From the NCBI GenBank assembly GCA_016209275.1, contig JACQWM010000036.1:1-41257 (forward strand): a stretch of DNA of 41,257 bases, read 5' to 3'. Positions 1 through 8,352 of this stretch are shown here, piece after piece. The stretch's first letter is position 1. Each line of letters begins with the position of its first letter. Made by a program: the position numbers and the translations under genes. The notes under the pieces were generated by a model that was not told where the DNA came from, searched no databases, and was given only the letters and a program-made list of their open reading frames with translations. The stretch comes from Candidatus Omnitrophota bacterium. GTDB taxonomy: Bacteria; Omnitrophota; Gorgyraeia; Aquiviventales; Aquiviventaceae.

Positions 1-154
1 ATGCCCTCTCAGTGCATATATTGCATCTAAACTAGCATTATAGTCAAGTATTAGTTACTTTATTATTCAAATTAGTGCCTTCACAGGGCACTATTATCAT
101 ATAAAGTATAACATATCTGCCATCTTTCTGACATGATAAACCCCGTCCCTCGCT

Positions 155-505
155 TCATGCTACTCCGAGAATCCAGCCTTCGAGGTCTGCGACGGCCCGT
201 TCGTCCGCCGTCAGCGGTGGCTGAAATAGCGGCGCCAGATCGCCCGCCAGATCGGCTTCCTGCAGCCAGCGGCTGACGGTGTAGGCATCCTGCTGGTCCG
301 ATGTCCGTCCTGCGGCTGGATAGCGGCCGCGCCAGAAACGCGGATACACTTCCGCGATCACATGGACGCCGGACTTCGGTACCCATCCATCGAACGGCCA
401 GAAATGGACGGTCGGCCAAAGGGTCCGGCGCAAAAATCTGAGCCACGGAATGCCAGCATGGCTGGAGTTGGCGACGGAGCCCGGCACGCCAAATGTCAGG
501 TGTGC
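155..505 (-). pseudogene. DUF429-like protein, C-terminal remnant
   Basis: The reading frame encodes about 110 residues resembling the C-terminal part of DUF429-type (RNase H-like, function unknown) proteins. Recognisable blocks are GIPWLRFLRR, HFWPFDGW, VIAEVYP, a DQQDAY segment and the ending EGWILGVA. The family is normally well over 200 residues. An in-frame TGA at 508-506 lies just upstream and no N-terminal half can be found before the neighbouring GIY-YIG gene, so this looks like a 5'-truncated remnant. A GTG at 487 could act as a start but would give only the C-terminal half. Family assignment is from memory of motif layout and is moderate. Confidence 0.5.
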
Positions 506-524
506 TCAGCCTGGACAATACGTC

Positions 525-845
525 TCAGAACACCAACGCGCCGTGCCGGAGTGGCACGGTGTGTTGCTCCGGTTGCGCTGGGTGCAGAATTGATGGAAGC
601 TTCGGAAGTAATCGCTTCTTGAGGAACGCATGGCCGGAGCCGGATTTGAGGTAGCGCTCGAATCTCTCAGCTACTTGCTGATCCTGAAAAGCCGTATACG
701 CTTCAAGCTCCCACGAAGCATAGGTCTTGCTGTAAGTACCATCACCCCGACTGTGCTCAACGAGCCTCTTCTCGATATCTCGCGTACATCCGATGTAGAG
801 GCGCTTCGGGTGATTGATACTGCGGAGGATATAGACGTAATGCAT
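525..845 (-). CDS. GIY-YIG nuclease-superfamily protein
   Basis: A 106-residue protein opens with MHYVYILRS, the GIY-YIG variant in which YVY and YIG (as LYIGCT) form the three-stranded sheet. It continues with R and H/E positions typical of small UvrC-like GIY-YIG proteins (EKRLVEHSRG, then ERYLKSGSGHAFLKKR). These stand-alone proteins are common in environmental genomes and their substrate is unknown. The usual family end (FLKKRLL) is followed here by about 25 extra residues with no similarity I recognise. The start at 845 is the only ATG before the conserved strand. There is no clear ribosome binding site. It sits between a gene remnant and a tRNA, so it may be accessory. Confidence 0.8.
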   Translation of the reverse strand: MHYVYILRSINHPKRLYIGCTRDIEKRLVEHSRGDGTYSKTYASWELEAYTAFQDQQVAERFERYLKSGSGHAFLKKRLLPKLPSILHPAQPEQHTVPLRHGALVF

Positions 846-909
846 GAGTGTGCTCTGTTCTGCTTCGCTCTCCTACGCGCTTCGCGCTCCGGAGCAGCTT
901 CGCAGCAAC

Positions 910-976
910 GCCTTCTTCGCCGCCCCTCAGCAAGCGCTTCGAAGCCGCCTCACGAAAGTGAGGCGGCGAAGAAGGC
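910..976. repeat. nested inverted repeat downstream of tRNA-His
   Basis: The 15-base arm gccttcttcgccgcc at 910-924 is perfectly matched by ggcggcgaagaaggc at 962-976. Inside it is a second hairpin, gccgcctcac at 944-953 with gtgaggcggc at 958-967 around a GAAA loop. The two structures share bases, so they are mutually exclusive. The element lies directly 3' of tRNA-His (minus strand) and could end its transcript, but no T-run follows, so a repeat element is equally possible. Confidence 0.65.
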
Positions 977-977
977 G

Positions 978-1052
978 GGTGAGCGAGGGGACTCGAACCC
1001 CCAACCCCCAGGGCCACATCCTGGTGCTCTAACCGGTTGAGCTACGCCCACC
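978..1052 (-). tRNA. tRNA-His (GTG)
   Basis: On the minus strand the cloverleaf folds with acceptor arms GTGGGCG and CGCTCAC, an anticodon loop ATGTGGC giving anticodon GTG, and a T loop TTCGAGT. An extra G at 1052 pairs with discriminator C at 978, the G-1:C73 identity pair specific to tRNA-His. No CCA is encoded. It follows the AsmA-like gene at 1098-2390 in the same direction. Confidence 0.93.
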
Positions 1053-1097
1053 ATGAAGGACAGGATCAATTGGAAGGGTGGTGAGTATCTTACCTGA

Positions 1098-2390
1098 TCA
1101 GGCGCCGTCCGGCAACTGCCCAGCGGACGTGTCCGGTGAAGGCGCGGGCGATGACGGCGCCGTCGGCGGCGATGGGGCGGAAGGAGGCGGAACAAGGACC
1201 GCGTCATCGATCGCTGGCACGCTCGGCAGCTCCACCGGTGCTTGCGATGGCTCCTCGGCCGGCATCGCCAGCACCTCCAACGCTTCCTTAATCTGCTTGC
1301 TGGTCGCCTCGATCTCCGTCATCGTCGCCTCGGTGGCCGGCACTAAGCTGAGATTCAGCCGATGACCCCACAGCGGCAGCTGCACTATTTCCACCCCCCG
1401 ATCGAGCAATCGGTTCGTCATGCTCTGCACCTGGTCATCCCCCGCCACGAATTCCGCGTGCCAGGCCTGCGGCTGCTCCATCGGCCCGATGAGATTGATT
1501 TCGCCTCGCAGCGAGAATTCCCGGTTCCTGCCGAATTGCTTCACGTCAAAGATCGTCCGACCGCTCACGGAGAAATCTTCGCCGGTTAAATGCCCCAACT
1601 CGAGCTGCACTTTCGCCTGCAAGACATTCCCTGCGGCCGACCACTGGCTGGTGATTTGCAGCGTCGTCCCGTAGACGCGAATCCGGCGCGGCCCGCGCAA
1701 GTATGACTCGAGCGCGGCCATCGGCAGCGGCTCCAGCTGGCACGACCCCTGCAGATCCCCCGCGACCGGCGCGATCCAGCCCGAACAGTAGAAGGGCGCG
1801 GCGTGCCCGGCATCTCCCGCCAGCTCCCCGCGAACGGCAAAGCTAATCGGCAGATCGCGCAGCGGCGCCGTGATGGGTCCCGCCGACAGCGAGAGGTGGT
1901 CAATCATGCCGTGAAACGGCTTGGCCGGCTGCTCATCCACAAAAATGAGCGAGCCGTCAACGATGTGGAGCGAATCGATGGAGAGCTGCCAGCCGGCGGG
2001 CGCTGGCAAGGCACCCCCTGGCGGCGACACGCTGGGCCAGCGCCAAGCGCCCTCGCGGGTCCGCGTGGCGCGGATGACGGGCTGGTCAATCGTCACGGCG
2101 TCAATCCACAAGGTCTTGGTCGGAATGGAGAATCGCCGCGGGACCACGGTCGCCCGCTGGATCGCGAAGGCGCGCTCCTCCGTGTTGGTCCGCAGCCGAA
2201 GGTGGCTGAGCGTCGAGGTAAATGGCAGGGACAAGCGCACGCGGCCCACGGAGACAGCGCCGCCTGCAAGCTGCCGGATGGCGCGCAGCACATACCTTGG
2301 TGCCAGCACCGTCAGCGCAATGTATTCGCCGAGCAGCAGTGCGCCGCAGCCAAGCACCAGCGCGCGAATCCACACGCGCGGACGTTTCAT
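1098..2390 (-). CDS. AsmA-like envelope protein
   Basis: A 430-residue protein with one N-terminal membrane segment (about residues 8-30) is followed by a long stretch of alternating beta-type sequence. This is the layout of AsmA/DUF748-type proteins, which are anchored in the inner membrane and reach into the periplasm; several are implicated in outer-membrane lipid transport or assembly. Blocks such as TLWIDAVTIDQPVIRATR and LSIDSLHIVDGSLIFVD are typical of the family's repeated beta layers. The last 60 residues are rich in Pro, Ala and Ser and probably disordered. The gene lies between tRNA-Arg and tRNA-His with gaps of about 30 and 45 bases, so it may be co-transcribed with tRNAs. A second AsmA-like gene (2744-5380) diverges from this cluster. 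Confidence 0.75.
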   Translation of the reverse strand: MKRPRVWIRALVLGCGALLLGEYIALTVLAPRYVLRAIRQLAGGAVSVGRVRLSLPFTSTLSHLRLRTNTEERAFAIQRATVVPRRFSIPTKTLWIDAVTIDQPVIRATRTREGAWRWPSVSPPGGALPAPAGWQLSIDSLHIVDGSLIFVDEQPAKPFHGMIDHLSLSAGPITAPLRDLPISFAVRGELAGDAGHAAPFYCSGWIAPVAGDLQGSCQLEPLPMAALESYLRGPRRIRVYGTTLQITSQWSAAGNVLQAKVQLELGHLTGEDFSVSGRTIFDVKQFGRNREFSLRGEINLIGPMEQPQAWHAEFVAGDDQVQSMTNRLLDRGVEIVQLPLWGHRLNLSLVPATEATMTEIEATSKQIKEALEVLAMPAEEPSQAPVELPSVPAIDDAVLVPPPSAPSPPTAPSSPAPSPDTSAGQLPDGA

Positions 2391-2420
2391 CTCACGTCTT
2401 CATAGGAGCAGCAGAGGAAG

Positions 2421-2493
2421 CGCGCCCGGAGGGACTCGAACCCCCAACCAACGGGTTAGAAACCCGCTGCTCTTCCGATTGAGCTACGGGCGC
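2421..2493 (-). tRNA. tRNA-Arg (TCT)
   Basis: The minus strand folds with acceptor GCGCCCG/CGGGCGC, D arm GCTC...GAGC, anticodon loop TTTCTAA (anticodon TCT) and T loop TTCGAGT. Discriminator G is at 2421; no CCA is encoded. It lies 30 bases upstream of the AsmA-like gene. Confidence 0.93.
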
Positions 2494-2505
2494 ACGGTCG
2501 GGGCG

Positions 2506-2616
2506 GTCCCGCACACACGCTGATGGTCGGGGAGGTGGGACTCGAACCCACGGCCTCTTGGTCCCAAACCAAGCGCTCCACCAAGCTGAGCTACTCCCCG
2601 GTTGTGTGTGCGGGAC
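2506..2616. repeat. 13-bp inverted repeat flanking tRNA-Pro
   Basis: gtcccgcacacac at 2506-2518 is perfectly matched by gtgtgtgcgggac at 2604-2616. The two arms bracket the intact tRNA-Pro almost exactly. The right arm occupies the place where the T arm of the neighbouring truncated tRNA-Pro should begin. This points to a rearrangement or a small inserted element rather than an ordinary processing stem. Confidence 0.7.
2524..2600 (-). tRNA. tRNA-Pro (TGG)
   Basis: The minus strand gives acceptor CGGGGAG/CTCCCCG, D arm with CAGCTTGGT, anticodon stem CTTGG/CCAAG around TTTGGGA (anticodon TGG) and T loop TTCGAGT. Discriminator A is at 2527 and a CCA follows at 2526-2524, so the 3' end is encoded, unlike tRNA-Arg and tRNA-His next to it. 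Confidence 0.94.
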
Positions 2617-2665
2617 GACCTACTGGTCCCAAACCAGTCGCTCTACCAAGCTGAGCCACGCCCCG
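2617..2665 (-). pseudogene. truncated tRNA-Pro (TGG)
   Basis: From 2665 downward the sequence matches a tRNA-Pro: acceptor 5' arm CGGGGCG, D arm GCTC-AGCTTGGTA-GAGC, and anticodon stem ACTGG/CCAGT around TTTGGGA. After the variable-loop bases AGGTCG the T arm and 3' acceptor strand are missing and the 13-bp inverted-repeat arm follows. It cannot fold into a complete tRNA. It may be the leftover of a duplication or of an integration event at the tRNA. Confidence 0.75.
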
Positions 2666-2725
2666 GCAGTATTCGTGTAGAGACTTGTAAGCTTAACATA
2701 TCGGATTCTTCCCTGTCATTAGCCT

Positions 2726-2734
2726 TGCTATAAT
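2726..2734 (+). promoter_or_regulatory. extended -10 promoter for the large AsmA-like gene
   Basis: TGCTATAAT matches an extended -10 box (TGnTATAAT) ending 9 bases before the ATG at 2744. The -35 region is weak, as expected for an extended -10 promoter. The predicted start of transcription lies almost at the start codon, so the message would have a very short leader. Confidence 0.5.
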
Positions 2735-2743
2735 GACCACGGA

Positions 2744-5380
2744 ATGAAGCGCATCCTCATAACGGTTGTGGCCATCGTCATCAGTGTCGTGCTCCTTGGC
2801 ACCCTCATCTTGTGGTATGTCCTCGCGTCGTGGCTGCCCACCGGGGGCAAGGCGCTGCTCATGAGAGAACTAGAGCGCAGCGCGCCGATTGAGGTGACCA
2901 TCGCCGCCCTGCGCTACCATCCGCTGCACGGGATGCTGCTGGAGCGCGTCGTGGTCAATGAGCGCGCCACGCATGAGCGATGGGCCGCCATCCCCCGCAT
3001 GCAGGTGCACGTGAACTGGCCGCTGCTCGTCTTCCGGCGCCAAGCGCGCTTCAGCGGAACGATCGTGCTGGAGCATCCCTGTGCGACGACGTTGTCCGTC
3101 TCAGGACGCGTCGCCGTCAAGCCACGAACGGCCGCGCTTGATCTGCGCACCGATGAGATCGACCTCGCCTCCCTGAAGGCTCCGCTGAACCAGTACGTCC
3201 CGTCCTCATTACAGGCTGGCCGATTTCGAGCGGATCTGCATCTGCGACAACCGACGCCGGCTTCAACCATCATCTCGGGACGCCTTGAGGGCGCGGCCGT
3301 CCAATGGGTCACGCCAACAGGGACGCTGCGCGGTCGGATCACCGCGGAGGGCGCGCTCACCTCGCCGTCAATCGATCGCGGGGCCTGGAACATCGAGGCT
3401 GTGGTGGCGCTCCAAGAGGCCGAGGTCACCCGCGTGCCGACCATCGGCGCGATCAGCCGCCTGCACGGAGCCGTGCGCGTCACGAATGCGCTCATCGCCT
3501 GGGAACAATTGACCGGGACGGCCCTGGGGGCTCCGTGGAACTCCAGCGGAACGATCACCACACAGCCGCCCATGCGCATGGAGACGCTGCTCACCTCAAC
3601 GGTGAAGATCGAAGAGGCCGCCGCGGCCCTGCCCCAGATCTTTGCGCCGTGGACACCAACGGGATTGGCGGATGTTCGCCTTGTGTGCCGCGCCGTTTTC
3701 GAACCCTCAGCGCCTGTGGATTGTCTCGCGCGCGCAGCGCTGCATCAGATCACGGTGAACGGTCCGAAACTCCCGGAGCCGCTCACGAACGTGACCGGAA
3801 CGCTACACCTCGATGCGCTCGGACGGCATCTGTCCATCGAAGAGCTGAAGGGTCAGCTGCACCATCAGCCCCTGGCCGTTTCCGGCGACGTGGAGCTGAC
3901 CACCCCGACCCGGCTGAACCTGCATGTCGAGGGCACGCTGCCCTTGGACGCCGTGCGGCCATGGCTGCCATCCTCGATCTCCCTTGAGCAACTGCGCGGG
4001 CTGGCAGAGCTTGATGTGCAGCTCATCGGCCCGGTCACACGCCTTCAGCCGTCCGGTCGGATCGGATTTCAGGATGCCACGCTGATCACGCCCTCCGTGA
4101 GCCTGGAGCATGCGCATGGCGCTGCCCTCATCGCCCCCCATCGCGTCGATCTCTCGAATGTTTCGGTCCGCCTTCATGGCGAGCCGGTCACGATCAACGC
4201 GGTCGTCAGCCCGCTTGAGCCGTTGACCGTCGCCGGAACCATCGCGTTTTCACATGGGCAACTCGTCCTCAACGGCCGCATGACGCCGCGAACGTTTGCC
4301 ATCGACGACAGCCGCCTGAGCCTTATCGCGACGCAGATCAGAGTCACCGGAACCATCGGCCGAACCGCCGCCGCGCCGAGCGCATTGGACGCCATCGGCA
4401 CAGTCGAGCTCTCAGAGCTGGCGGAGGTGCCGTACGCGAAGCTCTCAGCGCTCGCCGCGTGGCAGCCGCGCGGGCTCGTCAATGTGGAAGCGCAGTTCCG
4501 CGGGCAGCTCTCAGCCTGGGAAGCCGCTGACCTGCACACGCGCCTGCGCGCGCACACCGTCAGCATCCGAGGCATTCCTCTGGATGAGATCACGGTCGCG
4601 GTTGAGCAGAGCGGCGGGCTGCTGCGCGCGCGCATCCCCTCGGCGTATGTGGCCGGCGGCAAGTACTGGGGGGAATTGACCGTGGCGCAGCGCCCCACGG
4701 AGCATCGCTACGCCGTGGAGAGCGATCTCGTCGGTCTTCAGCTCGATCGCCTGGCCAAAGCGGTCCCGGCCCTGCAATCGCGGACGATCGCCGGCACCGC
4801 CTCATCCCATCTGCTGGTCACGGGCACCTGGGAGCAGCGCGAGAGCTGGCGCGGCGAAGGATGGCTCAATGCCACGGGAGATCGCCTCGGCGACATGCCG
4901 CTGCTGGATGCGCTGTTTCGAGGACTCTTCGGCGTGCTCGGCGAGCGCTTGGGATTAGACAGTCTGCGGCGCGCCGAAATCAAACAGGCCGCGCTGCATT
5001 GGCGGCTTGCGGATCAGCGATTCCGGACGGAGGATCTTCGCCTGACCGGCCTTGCGGGCGCGGAGCCCGTGGCGATCTACGCCGCCGGCAGCGCGGGCCT
5101 TGACCGCACGCTGGATTTCGTGATCGAGCCGGAGTTCTCGGAGCAAGTGATTCTGCAAGCGCCAACCACCGGATCGCTGGCGAGCACCGTGCTCAAGGCG
5201 GCAGGACAGTTGGATCGGTTTCGGCGGCTCATCGGCCGGCACCGGCTGACCGGAACGCTCGAGGATCCGAAGTACCGGTTTGAATTCTCCACCCAAGAGA
5301 TTTTCAAGCAGCTCTCGCCCTCCGGCGGCGCGCTGCTCGAAGGGCTGCTCGGCGCGTTTCTGAACCCGTCGACCCAATAA
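2744..5380 (+). CDS. large AsmA-like protein
   Basis: This 878-residue protein has one N-terminal membrane helix (about residues 4-27) and then a long repetitive beta-rich region. Its C-terminal part contains alternating hydrophobic strands with GTG, SGR and GDVELT motifs, resembling the AsmA C-terminal/DUF3971 and TamB-like families. Such proteins are thought to form beta-groove bridges moving lipids between inner and outer membranes; for this protein the role is inferred. A helical segment near residues 720-745 (DMPLLDALFRGLFGVLGERL) precedes the final strands. The ATG at 2744 follows a good extended -10 box. The 3' end overlaps the convergent rdgB by 77 bases. Confidence 0.78.
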   Translation: MKRILITVVAIVISVVLLGTLILWYVLASWLPTGGKALLMRELERSAPIEVTIAALRYHPLHGMLLERVVVNERATHERWAAIPRMQVHVNWPLLVFRRQARFSGTIVLEHPCATTLSVSGRVAVKPRTAALDLRTDEIDLASLKAPLNQYVPSSLQAGRFRADLHLRQPTPASTIISGRLEGAAVQWVTPTGTLRGRITAEGALTSPSIDRGAWNIEAVVALQEAEVTRVPTIGAISRLHGAVRVTNALIAWEQLTGTALGAPWNSSGTITTQPPMRMETLLTSTVKIEEAAAALPQIFAPWTPTGLADVRLVCRAVFEPSAPVDCLARAALHQITVNGPKLPEPLTNVTGTLHLDALGRHLSIEELKGQLHHQPLAVSGDVELTTPTRLNLHVEGTLPLDAVRPWLPSSISLEQLRGLAELDVQLIGPVTRLQPSGRIGFQDATLITPSVSLEHAHGAALIAPHRVDLSNVSVRLHGEPVTINAVVSPLEPLTVAGTIAFSHGQLVLNGRMTPRTFAIDDSRLSLIATQIRVTGTIGRTAAAPSALDAIGTVELSELAEVPYAKLSALAAWQPRGLVNVEAQFRGQLSAWEAADLHTRLRAHTVSIRGIPLDEITVAVEQSGGLLRARIPSAYVAGGKYWGELTVAQRPTEHRYAVESDLVGLQLDRLAKAVPALQSRTIAGTASSHLLVTGTWEQRESWRGEGWLNATGDRLGDMPLLDALFRGLFGVLGERLGLDSLRRAEIKQAALHWRLADQRFRTEDLRLTGLAGAEPVAIYAAGSAGLDRTLDFVIEPEFSEQVILQAPTTGSLASTVLKAAGQLDRFRRLIGRHRLTGTLEDPKYRFEFSTQEIFKQLSPSGGALLEGLLGAFLNPSTQ

Positions 5381-5966
5381 GGCGCGTCAGCGCGCGGCGC
5401 ATCCGGCGGGCCGCGATCGCTCGATGGCTGATCCGCTGTTTCACGGCCGCCGGCAGCTGGCCAACGGTTCGGCTGAGCCGCGGCAGGAAAAACACCGGAT
5501 CATAGCCGAACCCCCGATGCCCGCGCGGTGCTGCCGCAATCCGCCCTCGCCAACGCCCCTGCGCAACAGCGAGCACTCTCACCGGTGAGGCCAGCGCTAA
5601 GACACACCGATACTGCGCCCCACGACGAGGGCGCTTCACCCCGCGCAGCAGCCGCAGCAGTTTGGCATTGTTCGCCGCATCATTCCCGTGGGAGCCGGTC
5701 CATCGAGCGGATCGGACCCCTGGAGCGCCCTTGAGCGCGTCCACTTCAATCCCCGAATCATCCGCCAGCGCCAAACGCCCTGTGGCCTTGGCGGCGGCGC
5801 GCGCCTTTTTGATCGCATTCGCCTCGAACGTGGCGCCGGTTTCGCGAATGGCGGGCACAGGACCCACATCGCTGAGGCAGCACCATCGCGCATGGCGCAC
5901 GGCGAGCAGCCGCTTCAATTCGTGGACTTTGTGGCGATTGCGGCTGGCAATCACGATCTCAAGCAT
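5304..5966 (-). CDS. rdgB: XTP/dITP pyrophosphatase (RdgB/HAM1)
   Basis: The 220-residue protein has the HAM1 signature set: an N-terminal [11 protein letters not shown] block, [29 protein letters not shown] and SHRAIA. The family hydrolyses non-canonical purine triphosphates (XTP, dITP, dHAPTP) to the monophosphate and keeps them out of DNA. The conserved fold ends near residue 197; a basic tail of about 22 residues (rich in Arg and Ala) is encoded entirely within the region that overlaps the convergent AsmA-like gene. The start at 5966 overlaps the end of rph by 8 bases, so the two are probably translationally coupled. Confidence 0.92.
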   Translation of the reverse strand: MLEIVIASRNRHKVHELKRLLAVRHARWCCLSDVGPVPAIRETGATFEANAIKKARAAAKATGRLALADDSGIEVDALKGAPGVRSARWTGSHGNDAANNAKLLRLLRGVKRPRRGAQYRCVLALASPVRVLAVAQGRWRGRIAAAPRGHRGFGYDPVFFLPRLSRTVGQLPAAVKQRISHRAIAARRMRRALTRLIGSTGSETRRAALRAARRRRARAA

Positions 5967-6705
5967 GAAGCTCGCGCAGCGACGACACGCCGAGGGCTCG
6001 GCGCTGCAGGAGGAGCAGATCCTTGATTCCCGCCTTGGCGAAACGCAGGAGCGTGGCGAGGTCGGCTGAGGTAAATGGCGAATGCTCGGCGGTGCCCTGC
6101 ACCTCCACGAACTGTCCCCGGCCGGTCATCACCACATTCATATCCACGTCCGCGAGCGAATCTTCCGCATAGTTCAAATCGAGCATCGGGCTTCCCTTCA
6201 CCATCCCCACGCTGGTGGCGGCGACAAAATCTTTGATCGGGAGTGCTGTGATCAATCCGCGCTTGCGTAATAGGCGCAACGCTTCCACCAGGGCCACGAA
6301 GCTGCCGGTAATGCTCGCACAGCGCGTGCCGCCGTCGGCTTGAATCACATCGCAGTCGATCACGATGCTGCGCTCACCGAGCGCGGCCAAATCCGTCACC
6401 GAGCGCAAACTCCTGCCGATCAGCCGCTGGATTTCGTGGGTGCGTCCGCCCACGCGCCCGCGGATCGACTCGCGCTCGATGCGCTGCTGGCTGGATCTCG
6501 GCAGCATGCCGTACTCCCCGGTCACCCAGCCCGTGCCGCTGTTGCGCAAAAAGGGAGGCACTTTCTCATCGATCGTCGCTGTGCAAATCACTTTCGTGTC
6601 GCCCCATTCCACCAGACAGGAGGCGTCGGCGAATTTCATCGTGCCGGTGGTCAATGCGACGCGGCGCAATTGCTGTGCGGTCCGTCCGTCTGGTCGTGCG
6701 CTCAT
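5959..6705 (-). CDS. rph: Ribonuclease PH
   Basis: The 248-residue length fits RNase PH (about 240). Family landmarks are [11 protein letters not shown] at the N terminus, the [11 protein letters not shown] strand, [14 protein letters not shown], and [17 protein letters not shown], which carries the phosphate/metal-site region. It is a phosphorolytic 3'-5' exoribonuclease that trims tRNA and other RNA 3' ends. The start overlaps the murI stop by 4 bases (ATGA type) and the end overlaps rdgB. Pairing rph with rdgB is frequent in bacteria and supports both calls. Confidence 0.95.
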   Translation of the reverse strand: MSARPDGRTAQQLRRVALTTGTMKFADASCLVEWGDTKVICTATIDEKVPPFLRNSGTGWVTGEYGMLPRSSQQRIERESIRGRVGGRTHEIQRLIGRSLRSVTDLAALGERSIVIDCDVIQADGGTRCASITGSFVALVEALRLLRKRGLITALPIKDFVAATSVGMVKGSPMLDLNYAEDSLADVDMNVVMTGRGQFVEVQGTAEHSPFTSADLATLLRFAKAGIKDLLLLQRRALGVSSLRELHA

Positions 6706-7511
6706 GGATGTCCGTTGGCTCGCTCGACGGTTTCAATGACGTGCCCCAGGAATCGATGTCCGATGCGGCTGAAGTGCGCCGGCTCATCCGTCACGAAAAA
6801 CCGGTAACGCGCAGCGCCCTGCTGGTCCCGCAGGGTCTCCGCGCCCGAGAGCACGCCGCGGACCTCCGCCGCGGTCTGCCGCGCGGAATCGACCAACGTG
6901 ACCTGGGACCCAAGGGCCTGCTGGATCGTCGAGGCGAGCAGCGGATAGTGCGTGCAGCCGAGAATGAGCGTGTCGATGCGGCGGCGTTTCAGCGGCGCGA
7001 GGTACTCTTCGGCGATGTGCCGCGAGATCAGGCCATTGAGCCAGCCTTCCTCGACCAGCGGCACAAACAGCGGACAGCTTTGAGAAAACACTTTCACCGC
7101 CGGATCCAGGCGATGGATCGCCGTTTCATAGGCGCCGCTATGGACGGTGGCGTTCGTCCCGATGACGCCGATGCGCTTCGTGCGGCTGGCCCGCACCGCC
7201 GCCAAGGCTCCGGGCCGGATGACGCCGATGATCGGCACTTTGAAATATTTCCGCAGGGTGGGGAGCGCCCAGGAAGAGGAGGTGTTGCAGGCAATCACGA
7301 TGCACTTGACCCCGAAGCGCAGCAGGAACTCCACGTTTTCCAGGGAGAATTTCACGATGGTCGTCTTGGACTTCGTGCCATACGGCACGCGGGCGGTGTC
7401 GCCGAAATACACGATCGATTCCGACGGCAGCTCCTCCATGAGCGCCTTCACGACCGTCAGCCCCCCGATGCCGGAATCGAAAACACCGATGGGCTGCCGC
7501 GAGCCTTTCAT
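6702..7511 (-). CDS. murI: Glutamate racemase
   Basis: The 269-residue protein begins with [16 protein letters not shown], containing the catalytic-region DSG. The two active-site cysteines are in ACNTSS and LGCTHYP. PYGTKSK, in the substrate-binding region, is also present. The enzyme converts L-glutamate to D-glutamate for peptidoglycan. It lies 9 bases downstream of an N-acetylmuramoyl-alanine amidase gene and overlaps rph by 4 bases, inside a unit that also contains an Ala-ligase-like ATP-grasp gene, consistent with a cell-wall role. Confidence 0.96.
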   Translation of the reverse strand: MKGSRQPIGVFDSGIGGLTVVKALMEELPSESIVYFGDTARVPYGTKSKTTIVKFSLENVEFLLRFGVKCIVIACNTSSSWALPTLRKYFKVPIIGVIRPGALAAVRASRTKRIGVIGTNATVHSGAYETAIHRLDPAVKVFSQSCPLFVPLVEEGWLNGLISRHIAEEYLAPLKRRRIDTLILGCTHYPLLASTIQQALGSQVTLVDSARQTAAEVRGVLSGAETLRDQQGAARYRFFVTDEPAHFSRIGHRFLGHVIETVERANGHP

Positions 7512-7520
7512 CCCATCACC

Positions 7521-8315
7521 TCAGATATGTTGCACTCCCAATTCCCGAACGTACGAGACGATCCCCTCCGCCATCGCTTCCGCCGCCGCCTGGCGGTACT
7601 CGGCGGTGCCGAGGCGCCCGGCCTCCTCGCGGTTGGTCACATAACCGACCTCCACGAGCACCGAGGGCATCCAGGCTTCCCGCAACACCACGAACCGCGC
7701 GGCCTTGACCCCCAGGCACGGAATGCGCAATTGGGTTCGCATGCTGCGGCAGATGGCGGTGGCGAGCCGCCGTGATTGCGAACGGGTTTTTGACAGCACG
7801 AGATCCCACACCACCTGGCGCACGTCGGGCGAGGCGGTGCCAATCTCATTCGGGGAGAGAAAGGCGGGCCAGTTGGATGAGGAGACCACCGACACGCGGG
7901 GATAATACACCTCGACGCCGGAAATCTTTCGACTATTGGGACTCGCATTGACATGGACGCTGACAAAGAGATCTGCGCCCAGGCGATTGGCCACCGCCGG
8001 TCGTTTCTCCAAGGCGATGAACTGATCCGACTCCCGCGTCATCGTCACGTCAAGCCCGGCATCGCGCAGTTGATCTCGCAAACGGCGGGACATGTCGAGG
8101 ACAAGATGCTTCTCCTGCAAGCCATGGTGGGAGGTCCCGGGATCGTGGCCGCCATGGCCGGCATCCACCACGATGCGCTGGATCGGGCCTGGTAACGGGG
8201 CTTGGCGGTGCGTCACCGGGCTGCGCAGGGGAACAGCGATCGTCGGATGAGGCACTGAGGCGCACCCCGCGGCAACCAGTGACCCCAGCAGGAACACACA
8301 GGTAGGATTTTTCAA
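7521..8315 (-). CDS. N-acetylmuramoyl-L-alanine amidase (Amidase_3), probable lipoprotein
   Basis: This 264-residue protein has an N-terminal hydrophobic segment ending in LVAAGC, a plausible lipobox with the modified Cys at about residue 18. The Amidase_3 zinc ligands are in VVDAGHGGHDPG, the following E in LQEKHLVL, and SVHVNA; the catalytic Glu is in VLVEVGYVTN. The enzyme cleaves the amide bond between MurNAc and the stem peptide during daughter-cell separation or wall turnover. An insert between the SVHVNA motif and the C-terminal block (VYYPRVSVVSSSNWPAF) is typical of the family. Its start is 37 bases after the 3' end of the tmRNA gene. Confidence 0.92.
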   Translation of the reverse strand: MKNPTCVFLLGSLVAAGCASVPHPTIAVPLRSPVTHRQAPLPGPIQRIVVDAGHGGHDPGTSHHGLQEKHLVLDMSRRLRDQLRDAGLDVTMTRESDQFIALEKRPAVANRLGADLFVSVHVNASPNSRKISGVEVYYPRVSVVSSSNWPAFLSPNEIGTASPDVRQVVWDLVLSKTRSQSRRLATAICRSMRTQLRIPCLGVKAARFVVLREAWMPSVLVEVGYVTNREEAGRLGTAEYRQAAAEAMAEGIVSYVRELGVQHI

Positions 8316-8352
8316 CGCGAAATATCCACACTCAATACTGAGAGATGGTAAA

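Noticed and set aside
1-154. Possible gene in the AT-rich window start
   Set aside because: No credible open frame, RNA or signal was found; the short frames are shadows of the DUF429-like remnant.
1803-2405. 200-residue plus-strand frame opposite the first AsmA-like gene
   Set aside because: It reads through the antisense of a protein with a clear membrane anchor and AsmA-type layout, and it has no domain of its own.
6654-7775. Long plus-strand open frame opposite rph, murI and the amidase
   Set aside because: It is antisense to three clearly recognised genes, is rich in Arg, His and Asp as expected for a GC-rich shadow frame, and shows no domain.
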